Source: Rachycentron canadum (lineage: Eukaryota; Chordata; Actinopteri; Carangiformes; Rachycentridae). From it: 64,000 nt of DNA. The notes beneath the pieces were generated by a model. That model did no database searches. It saw nothing but the letters and a program-made list of their open reading frames with translations, and was not told the DNA's origin. Location of the stretch: contig CM076652.1 of NCBI GenBank assembly GCA_038496675.1, positions 7,585,079-7,649,078 of the forward strand, read 5' to 3'. The position numbers and the translations under genes were made by a program. Shown here piece by piece: positions 12,579-24,963 of the stretch (the first letter of the stretch is position 1; each line of letters starts with the position of its first letter).

Positions 12579-12753
12579 TAGGACGTATACTGAAAGTATT
12601 GGCGCTTGGAAGTGATGTAAACACGCCACCGGGTTGGAACAGGAGAGGAGAGCAAAAAAGTGAGTGAGAGAAAGGAGGATACAACAGAGGATGCTTGCAA
12701 CAAGAATGTAAATCTAACAATCCCTCAGAGTGTATGTCAACCTCTTGGTCTGC

Positions 12754-12754
<1 letters not shown>

Positions 12755-12797
<43 letters not shown>
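12755..12797. repeat. (TG)n microsatellite, 43 nt
   Basis: An uninterrupted TG repeat. A 155-codon minus-strand frame that crosses it is low complexity and not a credible gene. Confidence 0.97.
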
Positions 12798-12801
<4 letters not shown>

Positions 12802-14340
12802 CAGGGGCCCTCTGAACTCCAGGCCTTTCTGCAATCCCACCATTGAGGAGAGTGGAGAGAAAACACCAAAGACACCCTCAGCCATAAATCTACCTCCACC
12901 CCTCCTCCCTGTCTGTCCCATTGGGTAAGGTAATTCTTTCCTGCAAAACTTTTTCATCTCCTCTCTGTCTTTCTCTCCTTCCCTTCTTCTCCTCCTCCAT
13001 CTTCTCTTTCTGCCTGCCTGGTCTTTCACTCTGTAATTCCCACTCTGTCACTCTGTGTCTGTGTGCTTAGTGGCCTTGTGTCATTATTATGGGCCAATTT
13101 GTGTCAATGCTAACATCCCATTCATCATGGGGGGAATGGTTTCCGCCAAGGCACGGGGGCTCACATACTTCACCTCTCACATTTTCACCATGGTGGCATC
13201 CGCTCTGCTATGGGGTCGGAGGTCAGAGTTCCAGACCTCCTGAGTGATCACTGACTGCTCTGACTTCTCTCCTAACCCCCTTCCTGCTCTCTGGCTACCC
13301 CTCCGTCTATTCCTGCACCTACCCTTACCAGCTTTCCTCCCATCCTTTTTCCCCACTCTATTTCTCTTGGATTTCCTTTTGCCCTTTTCAATTATGCTTT
13401 TAAATCACCAATCCTATCTACGTTAAATTTATTTCCAATTCAGATTTCAACATTGCCTCATTTCTTCCTTCCTTTTGTTTGCCCCTACTGGCATTTTACC
13501 TTTGACAAGAAAAAGCCAACTTTTGCCCTTAGAGAGAATGGTGCTAAAAAGCCAAATTGAGTTTGATCAGTTGGAACTTGTTTCATTAGTCTCATGTTTC
13601 TGCAGTGAGATCTGCACCATGCTCCATAGATAATGCTTTAAAGCTTTATCCCACCCACTGGCCAATCCTCCACAACCCACCCCCCATCACATCAATGGCT
13701 GACAGCCCTTACTCTCACTAAAGCTCCTGCATGCGGGTCGATGGTTTATTTCTTATGAATGAAGGGCCCAAATGAAAGTGCGTTCCTGTCTTAGCTCTGA
13801 GAGGAAGTAACTGTCTGTTTGGTGACTTCATGTGCAACACTGGCATTTTACATCCATGCTCTGCACAGGAAAACAAGAATAAATATATGATTGAAAGTGA
13901 AGGTAAGAAGTAGAATAAGGAAAACAAGACAAGGACAAAGCAAGAGCTGAAGCTGATGTCGAGGTGAAGGGTCAGAAAGCAGAGCTAATATCTGCTGTGG
14001 TGATTTAGACTTCTTTATCTCAAATATGCTTCACATGTCTTTGTCAAAGCCATGTCATGGGCACTTTTGTTTCCTTATTCGAGCACGATGCCCAAATTAA
14101 GATGTGAACAGTTGATTCTCTTCATTACACAACACAGAGCAAAGATTTCATAAAAAGTCTGCAAGTTCAGACCTTTCCTGCAATAACCTGAAAATAAGCA
14201 GCTGAGCTGAAAGGATCCTTGTTGTTGTGAAGTTTCCCTTGCTTGTTTAGAGATGGTATTTGCTGTAAATCTGTGCAGTGAGAGCTTGGCTCCGGTGTGT
14301 CGCAGGCTGCCAGACAGAGGCAGGCATGGGGAAGGAAGGC
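12798..14340. other. Non-coding sequence with pyrimidine-rich stretches
   Basis: 12940-13020 and 13260-13400 are rich in C and T on the plus strand. 13600-13780 is more balanced unique sequence. No exon with paired splice sites and a recognisable protein could be found. Confidence 0.55.
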
Positions 14341-14480
14341 ATGTAGGGCACGCAAGTCCGTCTCCATTTCTCCCTCTGCCAGCTCCTAATTATGCCCAAT
14401 TACACCTTTAACACAAGCGGGCCGCTGTGGACATTTCTCAGGGTGTGAGGTCAAGCATTTCCTGTGTCTGTGAATGACCC
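14341..14480. promoter_or_regulatory. Candidate regulatory island with paired homeodomain motifs
   Basis: TAATTATGCCCAATTA starts at about 14388 and gives two homeodomain-type ATTA cores. A GC-rich word (GCGGGCCGCTGTGG) and a nuclear-receptor half-site AGGTCA (about 14458-14463) follow. The cluster is unlike its simple-sequence neighbours. An enhancer role is inferred from motif density only. Confidence 0.2.
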
Positions 14481-14983
14481 AACGTCAGGGGAATTGTCTT
14501 GCAGGGGCCTCCCTCTCTCCCTCCCTCTATCATTCACTCTCTTCGTCTTTTCGACCCCCTCCTCCACTAAGCCCCGATCCCAGACCTCCACCATTTACCA
14601 GTGAGTGAGATAGCTGGGGCTTAACCTCTGTGACTTGCTGGGGCTCTCTTCTCTTGAATACAAACAAACAGGAAAAGGCATGCACACCCCGACCCTCTCA
14701 CATACACACATGGATGACCATACATGAGTACTCTGGCATATGTGCATGTTGTGCATGCAAATAGAACTTGCATAATAAATCAAATATGTTAACATCCAGA
14801 AACTCCAGAAGAAAAACAAAAACAAAACTGACTGTGAGTAAAATTCCATCTTTTTAAATTCCTGGCGGACACACCACATTGTAAATACCTTGTCCTGCAT
14901 CCACTTTGATGCTCATCCCTCTTCAGTTACACCGAGACAGGTTTTGTAATTCTTTTGTTTTCTTTTGGTTCACTTCACTTCAC

Positions 14984-15009
14984 TTTTTTTTTTTTTTTTT
15001 TTTTTTTTT
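14984..15009. repeat. Poly-T tract, 26 nt
   Basis: Uninterrupted T run preceded by the short tandem CACTT-CACTT-CACTT. No retroposed body was identified on the minus strand beside it. Confidence 0.95.
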
Positions 15010-18000
15010 ATCTTTTCACTGTCAACAAAACACCTTAAGGTGGATGTTGGCATGGACCTGAATGTTATTTACATATCAGATCTAATCTTATCCAATCTAA
15101 TTGACAATGTGTGTTTGTGTTTGCATGCGCCAACATGTGAGTCACAGCTTCGCAGGGAACAACGACCCACCTCACAATGGTAGTGTACCAACAGGTTGGG
15201 TTCCCACACCCAATAGGAAAATAAATACTCCATAATCACCACCTATCAAAACAGGCAACGTACGCAGGGTGAACCGAAAAAATGGCGCATTCCATGGGAA
15301 ATCCATAGCGAGCAAGTACATGCTCGCTCCTCCACACTGACATTTCAGAGACACAAGGGAGAGATTAGAGGCACATATGGGAGGGCCACAAAACCAGGAT
15401 GAAAGATGGTTGAGGGAGATGGGGGTTAGGCCCCCTATTTTTATAAGATGAATCAGCGGTTGAAGTGACACCAGGATGAATGAACTGACTGAAGGTAAAA
15501 TCTGCAAGTGGCTCAAGTGAACAGACTGGATTTGGGTGGATGATTAATTAATTTAACATAAAAGATCTGGAAATTGCACAAGCCACTGGCAGACCAAGCT
15601 CATGTAGGAGGTGGTTTTGTAACATGTATCATATCACAGTTTTGTGACATTTTTGAGCACAGTGGCCACGCTGTCCCTGTGGAAAAAAAAACGAGAGAAA
15701 ACAAACCCACATGCACAAGCCAAAAAAAAGAGAGTGGGAGTAAGACAATGTTTTTCGGTGAATGAAAAACCTCTTTGGCAGGAGAATGTATGTTTTGAAC
15801 ATCTTTTAAACCAGCCATCTGCCCACCCACCACCCCGCACAATCCTGCAAGCCACCAGGCAGTGGATACAGTTACTGCAATGACCTAGCATTTCACTCTG
15901 CCAAAAAGACAGGAGTGGAAACAAATATGAGAAAAAAAGTCCTCAGAGAAAAATGGAAGGATTTTTTTTCTTAAATGCTGAGTAGAGGAGTTTGGTTATT
16001 ATTGGAGGTGGGGAAAAATGAAAGAGGTCATTCATGTCAAAGAGCCAAGATATGAGGAAACCACACTTGTGTCTGAAACAGGCAGTGGGAAGGCTGAGCC
16101 AAGTCTTAGTCTCAGCTGTTGTTCCAAGCCACACATTTATCACACAGGCACTTCCCCAGCAAGAAAAGACCCTCACAGGCAGCCATGGAGGGGTGCAGAC
16201 TTGCTCAAGTGACTAGATGACCCCAAATACCAGAGAGTGGCAGGTCTGTGGGATGAAAGGAGACCTTGTCTTGGCCTCTGTCTGTCCATGTGAAGTGCCA
16301 TCCCAAGTTAAGGTAGATTGAGTCTTGAGAGAGACACAAACTACCTTGCAAATATTATTTTTAGTAGTATTCTGGATCCACATTGTGGGCCATATGAAGA
16401 GGAGGAAAGCTGAACTGGGTGGAATATGGCCTAAAGCTATTAAACACTCTGCGTTCTCCTCCTTCACATTCTTCACCTTGGAAAAAATGAACAGGATAGA
16501 GAAGGTGGAAGGAGTGGGTGAAAGAGAGAGAGACAGAGAGAGACAGAGAGAGAGTGAGGGAACAGAGTCCAAACTCCACTATACTAAAGAGCATTGTATG
16601 TAGCACTTCAGCAGGCTAACGATTATAGCAAAGCTTTTCCAGGTTTTGGCCATCTGTCACTTTTATGAACAGTGCCGTAGGAAATTGGGTCTTTCGGTTG
16701 TTTGGCCTAGGAATAATGAGCCACTGAAAATGATTGTTATAGATGACCTCTTGGCACTGTTCTCATATGGAGCCAATCGAGAAGCAGCTCCAGAGGCCTC
16801 CTAACAATCAGGGATAAATCAATTGGATGTTACGGGTCAGGGGTACGGGTGCTGCAGGAGGTAGGCCTGGGAACAAGGTAACAACATCTTTCCTGCGTGG
16901 AGGAGGGCTCAGCTATGGAGTGTTTTTGAAAGAAAAAAGGCCTTGTGCCAATCAAAGTATCAAAAAAAAGTTTTAAAGCTATACCTGAACTCTTGACAGG
17001 CGCTGCATGAAAAGACTCGTGGGGCACTTTGGGTATTACTCCTCCAATTAACTTTAAGAAAGGGGGAAGAAGGGGCTTTAATGGGTGAAGTTAAGAAAAA
17101 TGTGGACTTAAATGAGGGATGTGGGAGAAAGGAAGAGAGGGTGCGAGAAGGAAGGAGGGAATGATACAGAATGAGAGGGGGATGTGTGAGGAAAGAGGAG
17201 AGAGGCGTGTATTGCAAAAAGCCTATCAGTAGTAACGCCAAGCCCTCTTCGGATGCCCCTCAGACAAAACAGACAAAACACCTGATAAGGCTGATTGTGA
17301 GAGACATTCCTCAGCCGATGAGGGCACGTTGTGTGGTCAACAGTGCTCACACAACTGATACCAGAGAGTCCCCAGAGAGTTTGCAGCAAAATATCACACA
17401 GGTACATAACAACAAACCTCATAGTCTTCCTGTATGATTACTAGAGATGGTGTAAATAGCATATTATACTGTGGTTTACATCTATACATGAACAAATTTG
17501 TTGAAAACAAAAATACAGTTTGGGTCTTGGATTGATGGCTTGTCATTACAAACTATTGTTTGTTCAGGATGTGTTAGTTTAGCACAGGAGGTGAGGAGGA
17601 GACAAAGTTGCATTATTGGTGCATTAGTTGGTTAGCCATAAGCTCGCATTTTGTAATCACCTGTGGGTGTGGAGGATTTAGAGTTGGAGGCAGCTTTGAG
17701 AGATCTGGGATGCGTAATGTAACTAATGAGTAATCAAGACTGAAACTTTGTTATATTTTTTAAGTAATTTGCCCAATATTGTTGATTGAGGAGCTTCTGG
17801 TTTGTAAAACACAAGACTCCTACCACGTGACAGGCAATCTACACAATTGTTGTTGTTGTTGAATAAATAGATATTGCGTTGTCAATTTCTGATATGTTCA
17901 TATGCCTCACAAATAATCCCTTGAGTTCCCACTCCAGGTTCCTGAAGGAGGGGAGGAGACTAAACTCTTGTACAGCAGTAAATACTTGCCTGATACCTGT

Positions 18001-19097
18001 CTCAGACATATCCTGACAGCACAGTGATGAGAATGCCAATGTTAATATACACAATCAGCCGGAGGGTGTTGTAACCAGGACGACGTTTCCAGACATCCGT
18101 GTGCTATTCCAGTTTCAGTTTCAGGTTGGTCTAGTTCCTCTGGTCACTTTGGAGTGGTTTACAGCTCTGTAATAATATTTGGCTCATGGTGATCTTCCTG
18201 ACAGTTTGTTACCTTGGGCTTCTTGCATGAAGGTTGGAGCTGCCGGTATATCTCCAGGTAATGCAAATGCAGAGGGTAATAAATTTACGTAATTTGTTTC
18301 AGCAGCCCTTTGTAGGATGGGGGTGGCTTAATTATTTCCATATCTCCTGATGCCACCTTTCCAGTATCTATCTTATCTCCTGCTTCATCTTTTTAGAGCC
18401 TTGCTTTGATCCTTTGGCTTCCCAATTCCCCACAGTGTTTACTGGCTCTATATACCTCTTGGTCTACTGTAATGAAATGTAATATTCAAGATATAGGAAG
18501 AGATCATTCTTTGACTGCCTTACATGATACCATACTATGATTAATGTAATTTTGAAGAAGGATGTGGGTACAATAAGTGAGTGAGAAAGATAAATAGCTA
18601 TCTAGGAAAACAGGTGAAGAGATTACTTCTCCTCTTAGTATTTCTCCTCCTTCCTACATCCTGCCCTACCCAAGAGTTTGAATGAATATGTGAGCGTTCA
18701 TATATCAAGTGACTATGAAGCCTCAAAGTGAACTGAAGACGCATCCATGTTGTCTTCTGTCCAGTGCTTGTTGGGAATAAGTCTGCAGTCTGCTTTGACC
18801 ACAAGAAGCATTAAGCAGGTGTAGAAATTGAAAGAAAAATAACCTGCAAATTAACAGGAAAATGTTTAAAGTTTGAAAATGAAACACAGTCGTTTAAGAA
18901 GTTTTGAGAAGAAAATCTGTCTCAGCCAGTTCATTCCAGCAAGCTTTGTTTGCATGAAGTATATCAAGTTCCTCTCTCATTCTCTCCCTGTAGCTTGAGT
19001 TATGAGGTGCCACAATCACTTGCTCCATGCGGACAGCTGCCCTGGCAAACTGTGACAAGTAAGACAGTGTATGCAGTGAGAGCAAGAAGCAACCTCC
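15010..19097. other. Non-coding sequence, partly purine-rich
   Basis: Includes a perfect 8-bp inverted repeat AGCGAGCA / TGCTCGCT around a 6-nt spacer (15307-15328), a GA-rich stretch at about 16520-16560, and a purine-rich block at about 17040-17200. Frames of 60-120 codons on both strands overlap one another and match no known family. Confidence 0.55.
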
Positions 19098-19360
19098 AGG
19101 ACTGAAAAATGAAGCCAACATGGAAGTGCCAAAAACTGCAGTTCTTCGAATGGCCACTTGAGGCTGGTTCCAAAAGTAAGTCAATCCCCATAGACTCCCA
19201 TGTTAACATGCCCAACTTTACAGAAATAAACATGTTTACTGCTGTGTTAAAATATAGTCTATAGCTACTTCTGTCTTAATGACAACTGTAATACCCAGAA
19301 AAATTTTATTAGACTTTAAGACTTTAAATTCTGCATAATTGACAATGTGGCCGCTTTGGT
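19098..19360 (+). mobile_element. Diverged teleost interspersed repeat
   Basis: The segment carries words I recognise from a very abundant repeat of percomorph genomes: GGCCACTTGAGGCTGG, then GTCAATCCCCATAGACTCCC, then GCCCAACTTTACAG, AATAAACATGTTTAC, ATGACAACTGT and GTGGCCGCTTTG, all in the expected order. Spacing differs from the family by small deletions, so the copy is old. No coding capacity. The repeat class is left open. Recognition is from memory, not from a database search. Confidence 0.7.
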
Positions 19361-20731
19361 TAGCCTTTGAACAAGACACGGAGATGTGCTAAAGATGCTA
19401 ACAGTGCTTGCCACAGTTATTAAACCTAAGTCTAGGGCGAAATCACTCTTCAAAAACCTATGAAGTTACATCCATTCAACATACTGGCCCACAGCTGCTG
19501 AAACAAAAACGTCAAAAAGCTGTTGTCTAGTTTTGTGTGCGCTCCTGTACAGACACAGATTAGAGGCCTCTGTATAACTCTGCCTGTCAACAGCACATTG
19601 TACTTGGTTTTCAGCAAAAGCCCATATGTTCAGCTCCTGTTAGCACAGTCATTTTGATGGACCCTTATGTAGACTAGCCGAATGATAAGCATCATGACAA
19701 CACCGAGAAGCATTTTGCTGGATGTACATAAGCCGACTGTTAGTGTGTGTGTTTGTGAACAGGGAAGCTGGACTAACACGTTGCGCTGGAAACAACAGTC
19801 CCAGATACAGTAAAGTGGCTTAAAAACAGTAACAGATGCACAGTCTGTTGCTAAATGTGGTGGGAGATAACAGCTGTTTATTGTGTTTGAACATACAGGA
19901 GAATGTACATAAACACATCCATGCCAATTACCAGACACAAACAGAAATACATACACAGGGCTCAACATATTCTCCCATCACCATCACCTCTACAGTAATT
20001 TGTACATATATCTCGTGTATACTTGTTTTATTCTTGCTTCCTTGTAGCTCTTGCCTTTTAAAATACTCTGTGTTTGGAAATAAGTGGAAGAGGTCGGCTA
20101 CTAAATGGTTCAAGAGACCAATAAACCAATCAGAAAAAGGGACCAGCTGTAGCTGATCTTTCAAACACACATGCTGGGTCTTTCACACATGCAAAGGTTT
20201 GTAGCTGTGCACCTCTCTCTTGTACACCGGTCCAAGAATGGTGCAGGGGACTGAAGGCTTCCTACAATGTCTGCTGCGCTCCCTGCTGGGTTGAGTGCAA
20301 CGTCAGTGTTTAGCGCTGAGCTCAGCACTGTCACCTCATCGTGCTATTTACATAATTTCGAAAAAAGAAGGGCTGAAATTCAAATTGTAGGAAAACATTG
20401 TATGTTTTCACTTCTTTACTAGAGGCTGATTAGACACTAAATGGTTGGTTACTAACAAACTTTATCATAGCTTAATCATTTGAACTTGTGCAGGAGCAAA
20501 GTAAAAAATCCCAGCTGTGTTGATTCGAAATCATTGCTTTCACTGTCAAATCATCATCAATTAATCTGCTGGTGTTTATGTGTTGACAGCATTTTTCATT
20601 AGTTTATCTGCTCTATTGCTACTCTCACACATGCTGCAAGGAGACGGGGATCCAAGGCCTGCGAGCAGGGTTTTTGATACCTGTGGGGACACCAAGTGAC
20701 GTATTTACCTCCTAACAGTAGACTTGCACAG
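19361..20731. other. Non-coding sequence downstream of the repeat
   Basis: Possibly includes further diverged repeat sequence up to about 19450. No exon or RNA gene was recognised. Confidence 0.5.
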
Positions 20732-20880
20732 TATAAAATGACACATCCAGCGAGTTAGACAGAGGAGAGATAGGACGAGACAGAGAGAGCAAGAGAAAGT
20801 AAGAGGAGAAGAGGGGAAGGGGAGGCTCTGCACAAAGGAGAAGCCTGGATTAAGTCATGAGTGGCAAGCGACATAGGTTG
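20732..20880 (+). promoter_or_regulatory. TATA motif followed by purine-rich leader-like sequence
   Basis: TATAAA at 20732-20737 lies about 25-30 bp before a purine-rich stretch of some 70 bp. The first ATG downstream opens a ten-codon frame (MSGKRHRLDF) and then stops. This could be the start of a non-coding transcript or pure chance. There is no CpG island and no recognisable coding exon downstream. Confidence 0.12.
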
Positions 20881-20971
20881 GATTTTTAACGAGTGAGATC
20901 ACATCCTTTTCCCTAAACAGAGGAAGAACTCATCGTTGCGTGGACGGGACGGCCGTGCTGAGCCCTGCCAC

Positions 20972-20975
<4 letters not shown>

Positions 20976-21015
<40 letters not shown>
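20976..21015. repeat. (TG)20 microsatellite
   Basis: Forty bases of uninterrupted TG. The flank TCTG before and CGTACGC after extend the alternating purine-pyrimidine character slightly. Confidence 0.97.
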
Positions 21016-21018
<3 letters not shown>

Positions 21019-23140
21019 ACGCAACAAACGGGACATCCATTACTGAGCTGAGACAGTGGCATGCAGCCCTGGCCCCGTACACAGGAGGCTCCACACATGT
21101 CAGCAAGCTGCACACTGAGGGACACACAACCACAGAGTGTGTGTGTGTTTGGGTGATCCTGTGTGGGAAGTGCTTTGTGTCCATGAGTAGCATGTGTGTG
21201 GATATTTGTGAATGTGCTACAGAGAGTGTAAGCATGAATTGCAGAATGACTCTTTGTTTGTAAGCATGTAGAGGTATAAATACACGTACGCTGATAATGT
21301 CATATTAGGGTTATATAAGTCATGGGGAATACCCCTCTAGGTTCTGGTGTAAGTATGACAGTAATTCAAGTTAATACATATATAGGAATCATATCTCATA
21401 TAATCACAACTATATTGAACATTGAAAATGGTAAAATAATGGAGATTGTGGACTTTGGAATTGACATTTCTCTTTCTCTTTGCACATGACAGCTATGGTA
21501 CGTTTAAAGTTAAGGCAAGATAGTGGCTATGGCAAAATACACTGGGTAAGGTGTGCTGAGTGTTGGGCAATTAAAACATTAAAAGTTAAGTTGAATTTTA
21601 ATTACAGCTGTCATTGACCACACGCTCTGCTGTACTCTTCTCGCTATATGCTCAACTTTCCCTCTAATGCCCTCATTTCTTGTGTTTCATTAATGCTTTA
21701 TGCATGTAACCACACTGTGAAGTGTTATTTTAGATCTCAAGTCTATCTTCTTCCTTATACTTGTGTAACCACAGTGATTGTGTATGGGGCTTTCAGCACT
21801 GTTGAAATGCTTGTGGCCTACACTCAACACTGTGTCTGAAAGCATCCCAGGTGCCTCCTGACAGAGCAATGAAGCTGTTATTGCTGCTGTGCTAATATGC
21901 TGCTTTTAGTAGGTTGCATTGTGTTACTTTATGCATATATGCATTTATTCATGCTACATAAGACAAGTCTTTGGTCCACTTTTTCCAGTCCAGAATGTCC
22001 CTGTAGACACCTGTAACATCTGTATTTTCACTGTTACAAAATCAACCACTCATGTAAAATCCTCTCACAATGTCCTCCAGGAGATCCGCTCAGCCATAAC
22101 TAACACTGAAGGAGGACCAATAAATGATGGCTGCAGTCTGCAAAACTGTGGAAAACACAGACAGAACCAGGACCTCCCTAAAATTTTAACTTATTCATCG
22201 ATCAATCATTCATGGACAAAACATTCCCAACCTGACTTTGTATCACAGTAGGAGTCCTGAGAGAATGTCAGCGCTAAAACCTGGGAATTTGAAAACTACA
22301 GACATTTGAAAATACCAATGTGTAACATACTGTTGCCGACAGTCAATCGAGGGGAAAGGGAGCTCAGTGTCGTCAGGTCTGATTGTCTATAAATCTGGGT
22401 TGTTGAGGGAATTTTATCGCAAGATCAGCCTGAAGGATGCAGATGTATTTAACTATACTAACATGGCATCATGTTTGTAATTGAAAAAGACAGAAAATGC
22501 AGAGGCACTGGAACACACCAGGAATGCAGGTCTAATCTTGATCCCTATCACACATGTTAGTTACCTATCCATTTCAAGACTATGAATCATGTTTATTGCA
22601 TAAAAAAGGGAACACACATGCACACACACGCGCGCAGCTGACATTTCCTTCTCTCTCCCACTTCTGATGTAAAAAAATACAATATACGAAGCCACCCCAT
22701 GTTTCTTTTCCTCCCACGCTATCCCTCCCTTCTTGCTTCACCCCACTTCCCATCTCCAACCAGACATGACCCTATGTGTAGACGGCAGGGTGGGGTAGTA
22801 AAAGTCTGGGCCTGTTGAGCTGAGAGGAGATGGTGCACAGATGGAGATGTTCTCTCCTTACAGCCTCAATGCAGCAAAGAAGAAATCAGAAAGATAGAGG
22901 AAGGAAGAGTGGAGAAGAGTTAAAGGAAAGGATGGGGGTCAGGGGGTGCGAAGGGGAGTCCAAAAGAGAAATAAAAACATTTGCAGCTTGTAATGGGAAT
23001 TTTCCTCTCTTGTGGAAATATTTCCTTCATGACTTTAGCTGAGTTATTCATCCCTCCACCTCTCTCTCTCTCTCTTTCTCTCTATCCACCCCCATTCTAC
23101 CCTCCCTCCGCCCCTTCATCACCCTTCTCCAGACTGGGCT
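21016..23140. other. Non-coding sequence ending in a purine block and a pyrimidine block
   Basis: Mostly unremarkable unique DNA. 22860-22980 is purine-rich and 23050-23130 is a CT-rich block with a (CT)n core. No gene is recognised. Confidence 0.55.
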
Positions 23141-23300
23141 TTCACTTTGGGGGGCCCTCAGCTTCCCTCTCGGCTGACCAGGGAGCTTTCAAGGTACCCT
23201 GATGGATGCTAATGCCGGACTCTTTCAGATCGTTTTACAGCCGGAGCCTTTGATCTGCCAGCAGGCCTCTCTCCACGGGCTGCCTGTCCTGAGAAAATGT
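23141..23300. promoter_or_regulatory. GC-richer island between a pyrimidine block and a purine block
   Basis: A balanced, unique 160-bp stretch sits exactly where strand composition switches from C/T-rich to A/G-rich. It has several GC-rich words and no convincing open frame with splice sites. It may be a conserved element; this is inference from contrast alone. Confidence 0.15.
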
Positions 23301-23329
23301 AAATCCCCGCCTTACAGACACCTGTGAAA

Positions 23330-23830
23330 AAAATACAGCAGAAAGAGGGTCAGAAAAAGAAGTTACTCTAAAGAAGCAGGGAAAGAAAAGATACAGTATT
23401 GTGACATTTGGAAAAAGGGGACATAGTTTAAATTGTGGCAGAGCGAGAAAGAATGAGATGGAAATTGTGCGGAAATAAGAGCGATTGGCAAAAAAAGGGG
23501 ACAGAACTGCAGAGAAAGGAGTGGAGAAACTGAGACATGGCAACCAACAAAGACGGAAAAGAGGAATGGGTACCACAAAACAGAGAGACAGAAGGGACAT
23601 GGATGGAGGTAAAAGAAAGAAAGGCTACAACGGCAAAAAAAAAAAAAAAGAAGGAAAGTTCATCTAAAGACCCAGCATGGAAGACAGGAGGAGAATGGGT
23701 GGGAGAGAGAAAGCAAGATGGAAATTGTGGAGAAAAAATTGGTAAAAGCAGAGACAGATGGACAATTTGACTTGGGGAAGAAAGAGAAAGAAAGACGGAA
23801 AGTGAGCCCAGACAGACATATGAGGCCTGC
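23330..23830 (+). repeat. Long purine-rich block (about 500 bp)
   Basis: Three sampled 60-base rows contain 43, 45 and 49 purines, so roughly three quarters of the plus strand is A or G. A 15-nt poly-A lies at 23635-23649. It is not a simple tandem repeat. Minus-strand frames through it (Leu/Phe/Ser-rich) are composition artefacts. Confidence 0.7.
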
Positions 23831-23939
23831 TGCGCAGCTCAAGGGCGGATGTGTCTGTACGGTTGAAAATTTAGGAAGGAAGAAGTGAAAAAGAAAGTAT
23901 GGTGAAGGGGACTCCAGTCACCAAAGACCTTTGACAGCA

Positions 23940-24215
23940 GTGAAAGACAGCAGTGCCTCCCGCACCAGCGGCAGCAGGCAGTGCTCTGAATAGTGGGGGC
24001 TGCTGCTAGACAGCTGGGTGCAGCTGATGGGAGGACAGACTCTGTGGAAGAGCGCTTGTCTTCCTGCAGCCAGCTGCTGTGTCCAGAGGCCCGCAGTGAC
24101 AGCACAAGGCTCAGAATTGATTGCCAGAGCTGGCAGTTCAATGGGGTGGATGGAGTGCAGTGAGGTTGACTTCTCTGAAGTACTGTGCACTGTACAGCAG
24201 CAGAAGAGCACAGCT
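23940..24215. promoter_or_regulatory. Island with clustered CAGCTG E-boxes
   Basis: CAGCTG occurs at 24011-24016, 24021-24026 and 24071-24076, with another near 24209. Composition is GC-richer and unique. bHLH factors bind CAGCTG, so an enhancer is possible. A coding exon is not supported: frames lack recognisable protein content. Confidence 0.2.
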
Positions 24216-24841
24216 GGCACTTACTGTATCCTCTTCTGAGAAAAAAAAACAGAGGAGGGGAGAGAAGAGAGATTACTATTATTGTGATCCTCCTTCTCTC
24301 CCCCTTCTTTCTTTCATTTTGTCTTTCTTTTCTCTCTTTCTTCTGCTCCTTCAGCCACTCACTATTATTTGTCTTCTTCTCTTCCCCTTGACAACACTGG
24401 AGGAAATGGCTGTCTTGCAGATGAGATAAACTGCATCGAGAATTGCTCTGAAACTACAAAGCTTCTATAAGTCCTGCTGTATGAATATCTTGCAGGTTAA
24501 GAGGTGTACACTAAGACATGAGGTTGCTTTGTACAGCCAGGGTTCTTCCTGTGTGAGACGGCAGCCTGCTAACCCTACGCTCTGTATTTGAGACTGAAAT
24601 ATAAAAGAACTCTTGTGATGCAAATCCGGCTCTAGACTTAATTCACTTTATTGATTTTATTGCTTTATTAGATTCAGAGGGAGAGAAGGGAGAGAGGGAA
24701 AATTATGTACAGTATGCTTCTGAAAATTTAAAAATCTGTAGACCTCCTGCAGGCCTGAAGTCAAATACACCACCATAACTCTCTTCTTCTCTGATCAACA
24801 CTTGTGTTTCCTCATACTCCTTCATACTCTCACCCACTCAC

Positions 24842-24963
24842 CCTGAAGCTCTCCATCTCCCTCCACCTTCCTGTTGTACTATCAAAACAGGAATGATGTC
24901 ATTCTCATTGTAGCTCCGGATGGGAACAAAATTGAGCCCAAAGTCCACAGCAGCAGTGAGCAT
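24842..24963 (-). other. Weak candidate first coding exon
   Basis: On the minus strand an ATG at 24963-24961 opens about 40 codons containing DFGLNFVPIRSYNENDIIPV, and the frame then meets a strong 5' splice-site word (CAGG|GTGAGT). The peptide has ordinary composition and is not low complexity. I recognise no family. No acceptor or second exon was found, and no core promoter is evident, so chance is quite possible. Confidence 0.12.

Noticed and set aside
12562..13029. 155-codon minus-strand frame
   Set aside because: It runs through (TG)n and a pyrimidine-rich block, so openness reflects composition. No family resemblance.
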